Shown: positions 1 through 8,749, counted from the first letter of the stretch. The stretch is DNA of 64,000 bases from CAZIZT01 sp964544085 (GCA_964544085.1 CAZIZT010000018.1:1-64000); one strand, 5' to 3'. The notes: generated from the letters alone by a model not told the origin. Translations and numbers: made by a program.

Positions 1-646
1 AGAAGAGATTGTGGTAAACGAGGTAAAAAAGTCAGGCTTGAGTTGCTCACTGTTGAGCGAGGAGATAGGATGGTTGAATATAGGTGCCAAATATCCTGTA
101 ATCATTGTGGATCCTATCGACGGCAGTCTCAACGCCAAAAGAGGAGTACCATATTTCTGTATTTCTCTTGCTTTAAGCGAAAGCGACACAACAAACGGGT
201 TACGGGTGGGATATGTGAGGAACCTTGCAAACGGTGATGAATTTTCAGCTGTGACATCGGAGGGTGCCTACTTCAATGATGCCAGACTAACAGCATCTGT
301 GGAGCGCTTTAGCATGATTGCCGTGGAGGGTATTACAAAGAACACACCGGTTGATACATACAGCCGTGTGTTTGATCGTTTCTACAGGGTCAGACAGATG
401 GGTTCTATGGCTCTGGATATCTGTTATCTTACTACTGGTGCCTTTGACGCTGTCTTTAGTATAGTGCCTTCAAGGATAGTTGACTACGCCGCAGCTTTAG
501 TTATCTTAAGGGAGGCAGGCGGTGAGATGTTCAAATGGATGTCCGATGAGCCGTTTGTGGGGAATGTCGACCTAAAGAAGGGTGAGAGGTTTGTATGCGT
601 TGCCGAAGCCGGCAAAATATCAGAGTTGCTGGGCGTAATGCGCTAA
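1..646 (+). CDS. Inositol monophosphatase family protein (5' truncated)
   Basis: The reading frame is open from the first base, so the N-terminus lies outside the window; the GTG at 11 is probably an internal valine. The visible part carries the family's metal-binding motifs: the acidic SEE segment, DPIDGSLN (the DPxDGTxN signature) and a late DYAAALVILREAGG matching the WDxAAG motif. These coordinate the Mg ions that hydrolyse a sugar- or inositol-phosphate. Archaeal-type FBPase/IMPase members share the same motifs, so the exact substrate is not assignable. Its 3' end overlaps the following transporter gene by up to 52 bp, so the two are probably co-transcribed. Confidence 0.85.
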   Translation, partial: EEIVVNEVKKSGLSCSLLSEEIGWLNIGAKYPVIIVDPIDGSLNAKRGVPYFCISLALSESDTTNGLRVGYVRNLANGDEFSAVTSEGAYFNDARLTASVERFSMIAVEGITKNTPVDTYSRVFDRFYRVRQMGSMALDICYLTTGAFDAVFSIVPSRIVDYAAALVILREAGGEMFKWMSDEPFVGNVDLKKGERFVCVAEAGKISELLGVMR

Positions 647-1497
647 GAGCCACAATAGTGGGTATTGTGCTTCTTTTTGTTTCAACGTCGGTCCATGCAC
701 ATACCCGTTTACGTGTTGTAACGAGTATCTATATCCTTGCAAGTATTGTTCAGCAAATAGGTGGTAAAGAGGTCAACGTGGACTACCTGATACCACCAGG
801 CTCCAATCCGCATCTATTTTCCCCCAGACCCAGAACACTGCTGAGATTAAGCGACGCAGATGCCTTTATCGGTGTGGGGCTTGGCTTTGAATTCTGGTCC
901 GGTCGGATAGGCAGGCTCCTGCACGATAAACGCGTCCTGTTTATAGGCTCCCTCTACCCAAAGCCGCTTCAGATGAAGAGAATATCCGATAGTGTTGTGG
1001 CGAATCCACACGTGTGGCTTGATCCTTATTTTATGGCAAAGCGCGTTTTTAGGCGTATAGCTGATCTGCTCTGCTCGGTCAACCCCGATGGATGTAGTGG
1101 TTTTAGAAAAAGGGCTAAACAGCTATCCCAGAGGGTGCTTTCTATTGCTAACAGCTACAGAAGCCGGTTTGCCCATTATGGAAAAAGCTGTATTGTGGAC
1201 GTCAAACCGGCTTTTGAGTATATGCTTAGGGCTTTTGGATTGCGTTCCTGCTGTGTTGTTGTAAAAAGCGGTGCAAGGGAGCCAACAATAGGTGGTATAA
1301 GATGTGCGCTTAGAAGATGCAGGTGCAAAAACGGCGCTGTGATCTATGTTTCGGACAGAAGGCTCGCAGAACTCCTTGCCAGGCGACTGAAATATCACGC
1401 TGTACAGCTTGATCCCCTTGGTGAACCCGGCAGACTCAGTAACTACACAAAACTCATCGAACACAACCTAAGCAGCCTAACAAATGCACTAAAATGA
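595..1497 (+). CDS. ZnuA/TroA-type metal ABC transporter substrate-binding protein
   Basis: Periplasmic metal-binding component of the ABC system encoded by the next two genes. A basic N-region and hydrophobic stretch ending VHA-H around residue 35 form a signal peptide. TroA-family landmarks are SNPHLFSPRP (first His), NPHVWLDP (second His), a REPT segment and the terminal LDPLG (acidic ligand). At the usual third His, in the H-D/A-AFGYF segment, this protein reads VKPAFEYM, so the ligand appears replaced by Lys. The C-terminal half is unusually rich in cysteine for an exported protein. The ATG at 595 has a purine-rich ribosome site; a GTG at 658 would remove the upstream overlap. The metal, Zn or Mn, is not determined. 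Confidence 0.8.
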   Translation: MRCRSRQNIRVAGRNALRATIVGIVLLFVSTSVHAHTRLRVVTSIYILASIVQQIGGKEVNVDYLIPPGSNPHLFSPRPRTLLRLSDADAFIGVGLGFEFWSGRIGRLLHDKRVLFIGSLYPKPLQMKRISDSVVANPHVWLDPYFMAKRVFRRIADLLCSVNPDGCSGFRKRAKQLSQRVLSIANSYRSRFAHYGKSCIVDVKPAFEYMLRAFGLRSCCVVVKSGAREPTIGGIRCALRRCRCKNGAVIYVSDRRLAELLARRLKYHAVQLDPLGEPGRLSNYTKLIEHNLSSLTNALK

Positions 1498-2270
1498 TAC
1501 AGATAAGCGATCTGACGGTGCGTTTCAACGGCAGGGTGGTGCTTGACAAAATCACCATGACCATAGAACGGGGTGAGTTTGTGGGTATACTCGGCCCAAA
1601 TGGTGCAGGTAAAACAACCCTTATTAAAGCGATACTCGGTCTTGTGAAGCCTGATTCTGGCGAGGTCTTGATAGATGGTTTGCCCCCCAATGAGTATCTA
1701 AGAAAGAGACGCGGGGTGGTTGGTTACCTACCTCAACATGCCATTGTAAATTGGGATATGCCTATACGCGTTATAGATGCTGTTTTGATTGAGAATATAA
1801 AAGCTTTTGCTCTGTTCAGATCTTACTCAAGGGAAGAGATTGAAAAGGCAAACTACTGGTTGAGCTTACTTGGAATGGAAAAGAACCTGCACAGCTATAT
1901 CAGGGAGCTTTCAGGCGGACAACAGCAGCGTGTTTCTCTCGCCAGATGCCTGATAAACGATCCTGAGCTACTTATTTTAGATGAACCCAACACCGCTATC
2001 GATGCGGTTTACAATACGAGGTTGTATGAAATACTACGTGATCTTAGCAAAACAAAGGGCATAACCGTGGTTATGGTTAGTCACGATATAGGTGCTGTAA
2101 GCAGATACGTGGACGAGATCATGTGCCTGAATGTGAAGTTGCATTGCCACGGGAGGTCCGACAGAATAGATTTCTCCGCGGTCTTGAGGGAGGTTTATGG
2201 CGAGGATATGGATATTGTTGTGCACGGTGATGGCTGCAAAAATTGCATACTCAACAGGAGAACAAAATGA
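1494..2270 (+). CDS. Metal ABC transporter ATP-binding protein (ZnuC/TroB-like)
   Basis: ATPase subunit energising uptake through the permease that follows. Walker A is GPNGAGKTT at residues 34-42, the ABC signature is LSGGQQQRV, Walker B is LLILDEP and the switch His is in MVSHD. The length of 258 residues is normal for the ZnuC/MntB group. The start codon overlaps the stop of the binding-protein gene by 4 bp (ATGA), indicating translational coupling. The C-terminus ends in a short Cys/His-rich tail (HGDGCKNC) that may bind metal; that last point is an inference. Confidence 0.93.
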   Translation: MIQISDLTVRFNGRVVLDKITMTIERGEFVGILGPNGAGKTTLIKAILGLVKPDSGEVLIDGLPPNEYLRKRRGVVGYLPQHAIVNWDMPIRVIDAVLIENIKAFALFRSYSREEIEKANYWLSLLGMEKNLHSYIRELSGGQQQRVSLARCLINDPELLILDEPNTAIDAVYNTRLYEILRDLSKTKGITVVMVSHDIGAVSRYVDEIMCLNVKLHCHGRSDRIDFSAVLREVYGEDMDIVVHGDGCKNCILNRRTK

Positions 2271-3064
2271 TATGGCAAATGCTGATTACTGCAGCCGTTA
2301 CAGGTGTCCTTCTTGCTATTTTGCTTAGCCTTTTGTCATACTTCGTAGTGATGCGCCGCATGACATTTGCTGGCGTTGGTGTTGCCCACTCCGCTTTTGG
2401 TGGTGTAGCCCTGAACTTCATTCTTGGTCTATCCGGTTTCTGTGTTCCGCTTCTCTTCTCTGTGGCGGCAGCCCTTTTTATTGCCTGTATGTACCGGAAG
2501 GGTAAGGTAAGCGAGGATAGTGCGATTGACCTGATATTCGTATTTTCCATGGCATTCGGCGTGTTTGTTCTCAGCCTGAGTAGCGGCTATACGGCTAACC
2601 TTATGGGCGTACTGTTTGGTAGTATACTCTCCGTCGATACAGCGGATCTATACTCTACAATTGCACTGTTTGTCGTGGGATTTGCTTTTCTGTCGTTCTA
2701 CTTTTCCCACTTCCAGCTTATGACCTATAATGAAGAACTTGCTCGCATATCCGGCGTGAATGTGGATTTTCTCTATTACGCTTTCTGGATTGTTCTCTCT
2801 TGCGTTGTTGTTCTTGCAATAAAATTGATAGGCATAATTCTTGTTAATGCCTTTCTGGTTTTGCCTACGTTGACAGGTATGAATGTATCAAGAAACTACA
2901 GAGGTATTATATTTTTTGGAATGGTATTCAGCACCTTAAGCACAACGGCGGGCATATTCCTTGCGTATCTTTTGAATACACCCGCCGGGGCGACGATTGT
3001 CCTGTTTTATGTGCTGCTGTGGATGGTGACGCTTGCTTTCAAAAGGTTGTTCCTAAAGGTTTAA
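2267..3064 (+). CDS. Metal ABC transporter permease (ZnuB/TroC family)
   Basis: Integral membrane subunit of the metal transporter, about eight hydrophobic helices with the family segments RRMTFAGVGVAHSAFGG near the N-terminus and a late IGIILVNAFLVLP helix. The ATG at 2267 is chosen over an in-frame TTG at 2243 because AGGAG lies 6 nt upstream and the ATG overlaps the ATPase stop as ATGA. Its stop codon overlaps the stop codon of the convergent trxB gene, leaving no space for a terminator between the two operons. Confidence 0.92.
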   Translation: MIWQMLITAAVTGVLLAILLSLLSYFVVMRRMTFAGVGVAHSAFGGVALNFILGLSGFCVPLLFSVAAALFIACMYRKGKVSEDSAIDLIFVFSMAFGVFVLSLSSGYTANLMGVLFGSILSVDTADLYSTIALFVVGFAFLSFYFSHFQLMTYNEELARISGVNVDFLYYAFWIVLSCVVVLAIKLIGIILVNAFLVLPTLTGMNVSRNYRGIIFFGMVFSTLSTTAGIFLAYLLNTPAGATIVLFYVLLWMVTLAFKRLFLKV

Positions 3065-3978
3065 AGGTTTGATTCAATGTACTTCTGGGCAGAAGAAGCG
3101 GCTATGGCACCGTCTGCTGCAGCTGTGACCACCTGTCTGAGTGGTGATACACGAATGTCGCCTGCAGCATAGATACCTTCAACATTGGTCTCCATGTTTT
3201 GATTGGTTATGATGTAACCGTTCTCGTCCAGTTCAATCAAGTCTTCCACAAATTTTGTATTGGGTGTTGCGCCAACATAAATAAACACACCGTCAACGGG
3301 GAGTCTTGTTTTTTCTCCAGTTTTTGTGTTCTCAAGCAGCAGCCCGTTCACCATTTTGTCTCCCTGGATCTCCTTGACGATGTGGTTCATGATAAACTCT
3401 ATTTTGCTGTTTTCCCGGGCTCTGTCCTGGAGGATCTTTATTGCCCTGAAGCTATCCCTTCTGTGGATAATGTACACCTTTTTTGCAAGGTTTGTCAGAT
3501 AAAGTGCCTCTTCAAGCGCAGCGTCGCCACCGCCGATGACTGCCACTGTTTTTCCTCGGAAGAAGGCTCCATCACAGGTTGCGCAGTACGAAACGCCTTT
3601 CCCTGTAAATTTTTTCTCACCAGGACATCCGAGTCTATTGGCTGTGGAGCCGGCGGCTATTATGACGGTTTTTGTTTTGATACAGCTGTCGTTTGTCAAA
3701 TAAACGCTCTTGTGATCCTTATGATCTTCAATCTTTTTGACGCCCTCATAGCTAATCTCTACGCCGAACTTTTCAGCCTGTTTTGTGAAACGGTCGATCA
3801 GATCCATGCCGCTTATGCCCTCAGGAAAACCAGGGTAGTTCTCTACCTCAAATGAGAGAACGATCTGTCCTCCCAGTATTTTCCCTTCGCAAATCAATGT
3901 TTTTAAACCGCCCCTTGCTGCGTATATACCAGCTGTCAATCCCGCCGGTCCGCCGCCCACGATGACAACATCGTACAT
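3061..3978 (-). CDS. trxB: Thioredoxin-disulfide reductase
   Basis: NADPH-dependent flavoenzyme that reduces the thioredoxin encoded just upstream. The FAD-binding GGGPAG motif is at residues 8-13, the redox-active CATC is at 132-135, an NADP-binding GGGDAA motif follows, and the C-terminal YAAGDI FAD segment is present. The 305-residue length is typical. The ATG at 3978 has AGGGGG a few bases upstream. It lies 39 bp downstream of trxA on the same strand, so the pair forms a compact thioredoxin operon. Confidence 0.97.
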   Translation of the reverse strand: MYDVVIVGGGPAGLTAGIYAARGGLKTLICEGKILGGQIVLSFEVENYPGFPEGISGMDLIDRFTKQAEKFGVEISYEGVKKIEDHKDHKSVYLTNDSCIKTKTVIIAAGSTANRLGCPGEKKFTGKGVSYCATCDGAFFRGKTVAVIGGGDAALEEALYLTNLAKKVYIIHRRDSFRAIKILQDRARENSKIEFIMNHIVKEIQGDKMVNGLLLENTKTGEKTRLPVDGVFIYVGATPNTKFVEDLIELDENGYIITNQNMETNVEGIYAAGDIRVSPLRQVVTAAADGAIAASSAQKYIESNL

Positions 3979-4017
3979 AGCTACCCCCTATTTTTCCGAG
4001 CTCCATCAGCCGTGTTA

Positions 4018-4338
4018 CTAAAGCACCTGCTGGAGCTTCTGGATAAAGTATTCCTTGGGCACGGCGCCGATTATCTGGTCCACAACCTTTCCATCTTTGA
4101 ATATCATTAGCGTAGGAATGCTCATTATGCCATACCTGACTGCGATGTTGGGTTCTTCGTCTGTATTGAGTTTGCCTACTTTCAGCCTACCTTCGTACTC
4201 CTGTGCAATCTCCGATACGATTGGTGCTACCATTCTGCAGGGTCCACACCACGGTGCCCAGAAATCAACCAGCACAGGGATATCTGAATTTATCACCTCT
4301 TTTTCCCAGTTTTCCTCTGTTAGACGAATCTCTGCCAT
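4018..4338 (-). CDS. trxA: Thioredoxin
   Basis: A 106-residue thioredoxin with the canonical active site WCGPC at residues 30-34 and the cis-proline segment SIPTLMIF. It serves as general cytoplasmic disulfide reductant, recycled by the adjacent TrxB. The start is set at 4338 (MAEIRLTEEN) because AAAGGAGG lies immediately upstream; the frame is open further upstream but that part would run into the promoter. Family assignment is secure. Confidence 0.97.
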   Translation of the reverse strand: MAEIRLTEENWEKEVINSDIPVLVDFWAPWCGPCRMVAPIVSEIAQEYEGRLKVGKLNTDEEPNIAVRYGIMSIPTLMIFKDGKVVDQIIGAVPKEYFIQKLQQVL

Positions 4339-4369
4339 GCTAAACCTCCTTTGCTTAAAATGCTTGCTA

Positions 4370-4398
4370 ATAATAGATGCAAAGGTGGCTTTTGTCAA
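4370..4398 (-). promoter_or_regulatory. Sigma-70 promoter of trxA-trxB
   Basis: Reading the minus strand: TTGACA (4398-4393), a 17-nt spacer and TATTAT (4375-4370), followed by a leader of about 25-30 nt to the trxA start at 4338. The -35 is perfect and the -10 matches 5 of 6 consensus positions. Confidence 0.75.
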
Positions 4399-4424
4399 GA
4401 GTGACAATTCCTCAAGAGTAACAA
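4395..4424. repeat. Tandem 13-bp near-repeat at the trxA promoter
   Basis: TCAAGAGTGACAA (4395-4407) and TCAAGAGTAACAA (4412-4424) differ at one position and start 17 bp apart, nearly two helical turns less four bases. The proximal copy overlaps the -35 element of the trxA promoter, so the pair could be an operator. No regulator is identified. Confidence 0.5.
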
Positions 4425-4446
4425 AATTATTGTCGTTTAAACGATT

Positions 4447-5586
4447 TTAGCGCCTGACGAATATGTTGTCCGGCAGCAGCGCCTGCTTTTGTGGGTGGGT
4501 TTTTACGTATTGTTCAATACCCTTTGCTATGCCAAGAGCCAGCATCTTTTGGAAGCGTCTGTTTTTTAAGTACAGTGCATCCACCGGGTTATTAATGAAC
4601 GCCGTCTCTATGAGTATAGAAGGGCAGTGGGTATCAACAAGAACGTAGAATGGTGCCTGCTTTACACCTCTACCCTTGTAGCCTTTGTATACGGTTCTTC
4701 CCTCCTTAAGCATCCATTTGTACACATCTGAAGCCAGCACCTTTGATTTGTCTATCTTGGACGTCTGGATCAGTGAAAGTATTATTTTGTTTATATCGCT
4801 TATTTGCTTTACCGACATGCCATTTTCTCGCGCTGCAAGCTGCAGAGCCCTTTTATCGCTTGTGGTATTCAAAAGGTAAACTTCCAATCCTCGCGCCTGA
4901 TCCTTATCTTTGAGTGCGTAATTTGCATGAATGGATACAAAAAGTGTAGCGCCAACACGATTTGCAAGCTGCGCACGCTGAGCGAGCGTGGGATAGGTGT
5001 CTTTTGTGCGTGTGAGATAGACCCTGTAGTGATCCTTACGCAGATAATAGGCAACGTATTTTGCGATTTTTAAGACGATGTTCTTTTCCTTGCTATAAGG
5101 TCCTATGGCACCGGGATCCTTTCCACCATGCCCCGGATCAATTACGATTATCGGTTCACGTTTTGCTGCAAGCTGTTTGCTTCTTTTTGTTACTTGCTTA
5201 AAACCTTTTCTTGATGTGATCTTTGCTCTGACTACAAGGAATCGCCTATCAGCAGAGATGAATATGCGATACCTGTAATGGTAGTTTGGATCCATTTTCA
5301 CGTAGATCCTCGTTTCATTGCGAATATTCCGGATGAGCACCCTTTTAACCAGGTATTTTGGTTGCGGTTTGGTGAGTATTTTCATGAGTTTACCATTCTC
5401 AGCTATGTACCAGTAGTTGTTGCTTAGCATGATAAACCTGTATTTGCCAATCCGGTTAAATGTGAATATTAAGTTTTGCACGCTATCTGAAACCTTGAGG
5501 GTGCTAAAATCAAGCAGGGTAGCCGAAAAAGAGGGTCGAACAAGAAGAAAAAGAAGCCAAAGCACGGAAACTATTGCTTTTATCAT
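4447..5586 (-). CDS. N-acetylmuramoyl-L-alanine amidase (Amidase_3, AmiC-like)
   Basis: Exported peptidoglycan amidase that cleaves stem peptides from MurNAc. A signal peptide covers roughly residues 1-22 (hydrophobic stretch ending SFSA). Residues 25-120 form an AMIN-like beta domain for envelope localisation. The Amidase_3 domain follows with the Zn ligands H153 (DPGHGG), E167 and H220 (VSIHAN), and a late catalytic Glu in ILIETAFINNP. No clear ribosome-binding site precedes the ATG, and a TATAAT (minus strand, plus coordinates 5600-5595) sits so close that the message could be almost leaderless. It is divergent from ruvX. Confidence 0.92.
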   Translation of the reverse strand: MIKAIVSVLWLLFLLVRPSFSATLLDFSTLKVSDSVQNLIFTFNRIGKYRFIMLSNNYWYIAENGKLMKILTKPQPKYLVKRVLIRNIRNETRIYVKMDPNYHYRYRIFISADRRFLVVRAKITSRKGFKQVTKRSKQLAAKREPIIVIDPGHGGKDPGAIGPYSKEKNIVLKIAKYVAYYLRKDHYRVYLTRTKDTYPTLAQRAQLANRVGATLFVSIHANYALKDKDQARGLEVYLLNTTSDKRALQLAARENGMSVKQISDINKIILSLIQTSKIDKSKVLASDVYKWMLKEGRTVYKGYKGRGVKQAPFYVLVDTHCPSILIETAFINNPVDALYLKNRRFQKMLALGIAKGIEQYVKTHPQKQALLPDNIFVRR

Positions 5587-5635
5587 GAAAAAACATTATA
5601 TTTATTGTTGGCAAAATTGCAAGGAAGGTGTGGTC

Positions 5636-6049
5636 TTGCGTGTTTTAGGTGTGGATTACGGAGAGAAACGTATAGGTATAGCCCTGAGCGATTTTACAAA
5701 CACGATTGCCACGCCTCTCTGCGTGATTGACAGTGATTCCGATGATCCTATAAAAGAAATAAAGCGGATCGTCAAGGAGCACAACATCGCTCGTATAGTT
5801 GTTGGTATGCCGCTTAATATGAGTGGAACGATTGGTAAACGTGCGGAGATTACCAGGGAATTTATAGAGCGTCTTTCCAGTGAGGTTGGTGTTGAGATTG
5901 TTGAGTGGGATGAGCGCCTCTCTACAAAGTTTTCCGAGCGCATACTCAATAGAGCCAAGGTGAAAGGCAGGAAGAATAAGAAGGTGGTCATCGATAAAAT
6001 TGCCGCAACGTTCATTTTGCAGGGGTATCTTGATTCCTTGAATAGATGA
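5636..6049 (+). CDS. ruvX: Putative pre-16S rRNA nuclease (RuvX/YqgF family)
   Basis: RNase-H-fold Holliday-junction resolvase-like protein, in E. coli needed for 16S rRNA 5'-end maturation. Conserved blocks are GVDYGEKRIGIA at the N-terminus, VGMPLNMSGT, WDERLST and DKIAATFILQGYLD. I chose TTG at 5636 because AGGAAGG ends 7 nt upstream and the resulting MRVLGVDYG is the family's standard N-terminus, giving 137 residues; the frame is open upstream but that region is divergent promoter. The stop overlaps mltG as ATGA. Confidence 0.92.
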   Translation: MRVLGVDYGEKRIGIALSDFTNTIATPLCVIDSDSDDPIKEIKRIVKEHNIARIVVGMPLNMSGTIGKRAEITREFIERLSSEVGVEIVEWDERLSTKFSERILNRAKVKGRKNKKVVIDKIAATFILQGYLDSLNR

Positions 6050-7053
6050 ATCTCTACAAAAAACTCCTCTTGTTCAATGCCATAGCGTTCGTTTTGATAC
6101 TGATCTTTGGCGGTGTAACCATCTACAAGTTTGAGAAATTCCTGAACACAAAAGCTTCAAATACCAGGAAGCGTGTATATTTTGAAGTTAAAAAGGGTGA
6201 GACAATACCGCAGATTATCAGACGCCTTAAAGATAAAGGATTGATAAGACGATCGGACTGGTTTTACTACTACATACGCCTCTCGGCTGCTGGCAGAAAG
6301 ATCAAGGCCGGACTCCATCTGTTTTATACGGATTATACTCCCGTTGAGGTGCTCAAAGAGCTTGAGAATGCGAATATCCATGTTGCCAGGTTGGTTGTGA
6401 TTGAGGGTTTCAATATTCGTGACATAGCAGCGAGGCTCAACAAGCTTGGCTTTGACGGAGATGGGTTTAAGCTACTTTGCGATAACGCTACCTACGCAAG
6501 AAAACTCACCGGGCTAAATATAAGCTCTTTGGAGGGTTTTTTGTATCCAGATACATATTTCCTTGAAAAGTTTGAGAAACCTTCTCAGATTATACTGTTG
6601 ATGCTGGGAAGATTCAGGGATGTGTTTGAGAGCATTACCCACAGAAGGCGACTGAATATGGAGGATTACAAAAAGTTGATTATAGCTTCAATGATAGAAA
6701 AGGAGACACCGAAGAAGAGTGACAAGCCGCTTGTAGCCTCCGTTATTTACAACAGATTAAAAAGGAAAATGCCACTTCAGATAGATTCTGCCGTTATATA
6801 CGGGATCAAGGATTTTAATGGCGATCTGACAAAAAAGGATTTGGAGGATAAGAGCAATCCATACAATACCTATGTTCATAGGGGTCTTCCGCCTACACCT
6901 ATTTGCAACCCGGGTTATGACTCTCTCTATGCGGCTTATCATCCTGCTAAAACCGGGTATCTCTACTTTGTCTCGAAGAATGGTCATGATACAATCTTCA
7001 GCAAAACGCTTAAGGAGCACAACAGATGGGTGAGAAGGTATCAGATGCACTAA
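6046..7053 (+). CDS. mltG: Endolytic murein transglycosylase
   Basis: Membrane-anchored enzyme that cuts nascent glycan strands and so limits peptidoglycan chain length. A single N-terminal membrane helix (about residues 8-28) is followed by a LysM-like segment (about 45-90) and the YceG domain with the catalytic Glu in IIASMIEKET, then PLQIDSAVIYG and the conserved GLPPTPICNPG near the end. The 335 residues match the family. It overlaps ruvX by 4 bp and miaB by 28 bp. Confidence 0.95.
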   Translation: MNLYKKLLLFNAIAFVLILIFGGVTIYKFEKFLNTKASNTRKRVYFEVKKGETIPQIIRRLKDKGLIRRSDWFYYYIRLSAAGRKIKAGLHLFYTDYTPVEVLKELENANIHVARLVVIEGFNIRDIAARLNKLGFDGDGFKLLCDNATYARKLTGLNISSLEGFLYPDTYFLEKFEKPSQIILLMLGRFRDVFESITHRRRLNMEDYKKLIIASMIEKETPKKSDKPLVASVIYNRLKRKMPLQIDSAVIYGIKDFNGDLTKKDLEDKSNPYNTYVHRGLPPTPICNPGYDSLYAAYHPAKTGYLYFVSKNGHDTIFSKTLKEHNRWVRRYQMH

Positions 7054-8318
7054 GATTTTACATAAAGACCTATGGGTGCCAGATGAATGTCAGGGATTCC
7101 GAGAAGGTCTACTGTATTCTAAGGGAGGCTGGATATGAGCCTGTAGATTCACCCGATAAGGCTGATATTGTAGTGGTCAATTCGTGTGCTGTAAGGGAGA
7201 AAGCCGAGGGCAAAATCTACTCAGAGATAGGAAGATTGAGGCGGATGAACCCAAAGGCACGAATTGTTTCAATGGGATGTGTGGCACAGTTTAACCACGA
7301 GAAGTTGAGAAAACTATCCAGTGCCGTTGTTGGAACATCCAAGATAGATAGCTTCTACAAAATGGCTCATAGTGGTCGATTTGAGGGTGTCTATGTGGAC
7401 GAACGCATGAGCGATCCTGACCACATATTTCCCCACAAACCCTCGGTGAGTAACTTTGTTGATATAATGTACGGATGCAACAATTTCTGTAGCTACTGTA
7501 TTGTCCCCTATACACGCGGCAGAGAAGTTTCACGATCGCCGAAAGCCATTCTTGACGAGATAAAGAGGCTCGTGGATAGTGGCACAAAAGAGGTCATGTT
7601 GCTGGGCCAGAATGTGAATTCATACAATGCACTTAAGGGTGGGTTTGTGGAGTTGCTTGAGCTTGTAAATGGCATCAAAGGCCTTAAAAGGATTCGGTTT
7701 ACAACCTCGCACCCCAAGGATTTCTCTATTGAGCTCATAAAAGCGATGCGTGACCTTGATAAGGTTTGCGAGCACATACATCTACCGCTTCAGTCCGGCT
7801 CAGACAGGATCCTTCGGCTAATGGGACGCAGGTACACTGCAGCTGAGTATCTTGAAAAAGCCATGCTTTTCAGGGAGATGATACCAGAAGGTTCTATTAC
7901 AACGGATATTATTGTAGGCTTCCCCGGGGAGAGCGACGAGGATTTCAGGAAAACCCTTCAGATTGTCAAAACGGTTCAGTACGATACCTCTTTCTCGTTT
8001 AAATACTCGCCCAGACCGCTAACCCGTGCTGCCAAAATGGAGGGGCATCTGCCCGAAGATGTGAAGCTTGAAAGATTGAATGAGCTTCAGGAGTTGCAAG
8101 CAAGCATAACGCAGAAGCGTCTAAAGGAAGCCGTCGGGAAAAGCTTTGAGGTGCTTGTTGAGGGTCCGGCTCTCAAGGGTGAGATGATGAGTGGTAGGAA
8201 CAGACAGAATGTGGTTGTCAATTTCCGTTTTAAGGATAATATAAAGGAAGGCGATCTCGTCGAGGTTAGAATAACGAAGGCACTCAAACATTCGCTGGTG
8301 GGTGAGGTATCATGCTAA
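7026..8318 (+). CDS. miaB: tRNA-2-methylthio-N6-dimethylallyladenosine synthase
   Basis: Radical-SAM methylthiotransferase modifying A37 of tRNAs that read codons beginning with U. The N-terminal UPF0004 domain begins FYIKTYGCQMNVRDSE, diagnostic for MiaB rather than RimO or MtaB. The radical-SAM cluster motif is CNNFCSYC, followed by PYTRGREVSR, and a TRAM RNA-binding domain occupies about the last 60 residues. The ATG at 7026 lies inside mltG but has AAGGAG 8 nt upstream, which supports the 28-bp overlap. Confidence 0.96.
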   Translation: MGEKVSDALRFYIKTYGCQMNVRDSEKVYCILREAGYEPVDSPDKADIVVVNSCAVREKAEGKIYSEIGRLRRMNPKARIVSMGCVAQFNHEKLRKLSSAVVGTSKIDSFYKMAHSGRFEGVYVDERMSDPDHIFPHKPSVSNFVDIMYGCNNFCSYCIVPYTRGREVSRSPKAILDEIKRLVDSGTKEVMLLGQNVNSYNALKGGFVELLELVNGIKGLKRIRFTTSHPKDFSIELIKAMRDLDKVCEHIHLPLQSGSDRILRLMGRRYTAAEYLEKAMLFREMIPEGSITTDIIVGFPGESDEDFRKTLQIVKTVQYDTSFSFKYSPRPLTRAAKMEGHLPEDVKLERLNELQELQASITQKRLKEAVGKSFEVLVEGPALKGEMMSGRNRQNVVVNFRFKDNIKEGDLVEVRITKALKHSLVGEVSC

Positions 8319-8749
8319 AACTTAAGGTAAAAGACGTAGAGATTGAGAGTGACGAAAGGTGCTTTGTTTACTGTGAGGATGAGGCAGGAGACATCTACGA
8401 GTTTCCCGTTGCCTACAGCAAATGCCGCATTATCGCCCTGCTTTTGATGGGAGCCTACCTCCCACAGGAGAGCATTTATGAATTTATACTTGAGCTATTC
8501 AAATCTATAGGTATGACCATCTCTTCTGTGGTTATCAGTGATGCTTATAACAACAGAGCGGTGGTGAATCTGATAAATTACACAACGGGGGCAAGCAGGA
8601 GTTTCCGTCTCTCCATTCCAGATGCGCTAATTATCGCCCTGTTGAGCGGGGCAGAACTTTATGTGAAAAAGGAAGCAGAAATATTACTCGCGGAGGAGAT
8701 TGACAAATTTTTCTGGTATAGATTCCTTAAAGAACTGGATTTATGCTGA
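8312..8749 (+). CDS. Bifunctional nuclease domain protein (DUF151)
   Basis: A 145-residue protein of the DUF151/BFN family. The typical closing motif SIPDALIIALLSGAELYV corresponds to the family's RPSDAIALALRxGxPIYV. Members have been described as nucleases in plants and one Thermotoga structure is known; the bacterial role is uncertain. It overlaps miaB by 7 bp and dgt by 7 bp, so it is translationally embedded in this operon. Confidence 0.8.
   Translation: MLKLKVKDVEIESDERCFVYCEDEAGDIYEFPVAYSKCRIIALLLMGAYLPQESIYEFILELFKSIGMTISSVVISDAYNNRAVVNLINYTTGASRSFRLSIPDALIIALLSGAELYVKKEAEILLAEEIDKFFWYRFLKELDLC

Noticed and set aside
3199..3855. 218-codon plus-strand frame inside trxB
   Set aside because: Antisense shadow of a well-supported gene, with no domain and no ribosome-binding site.
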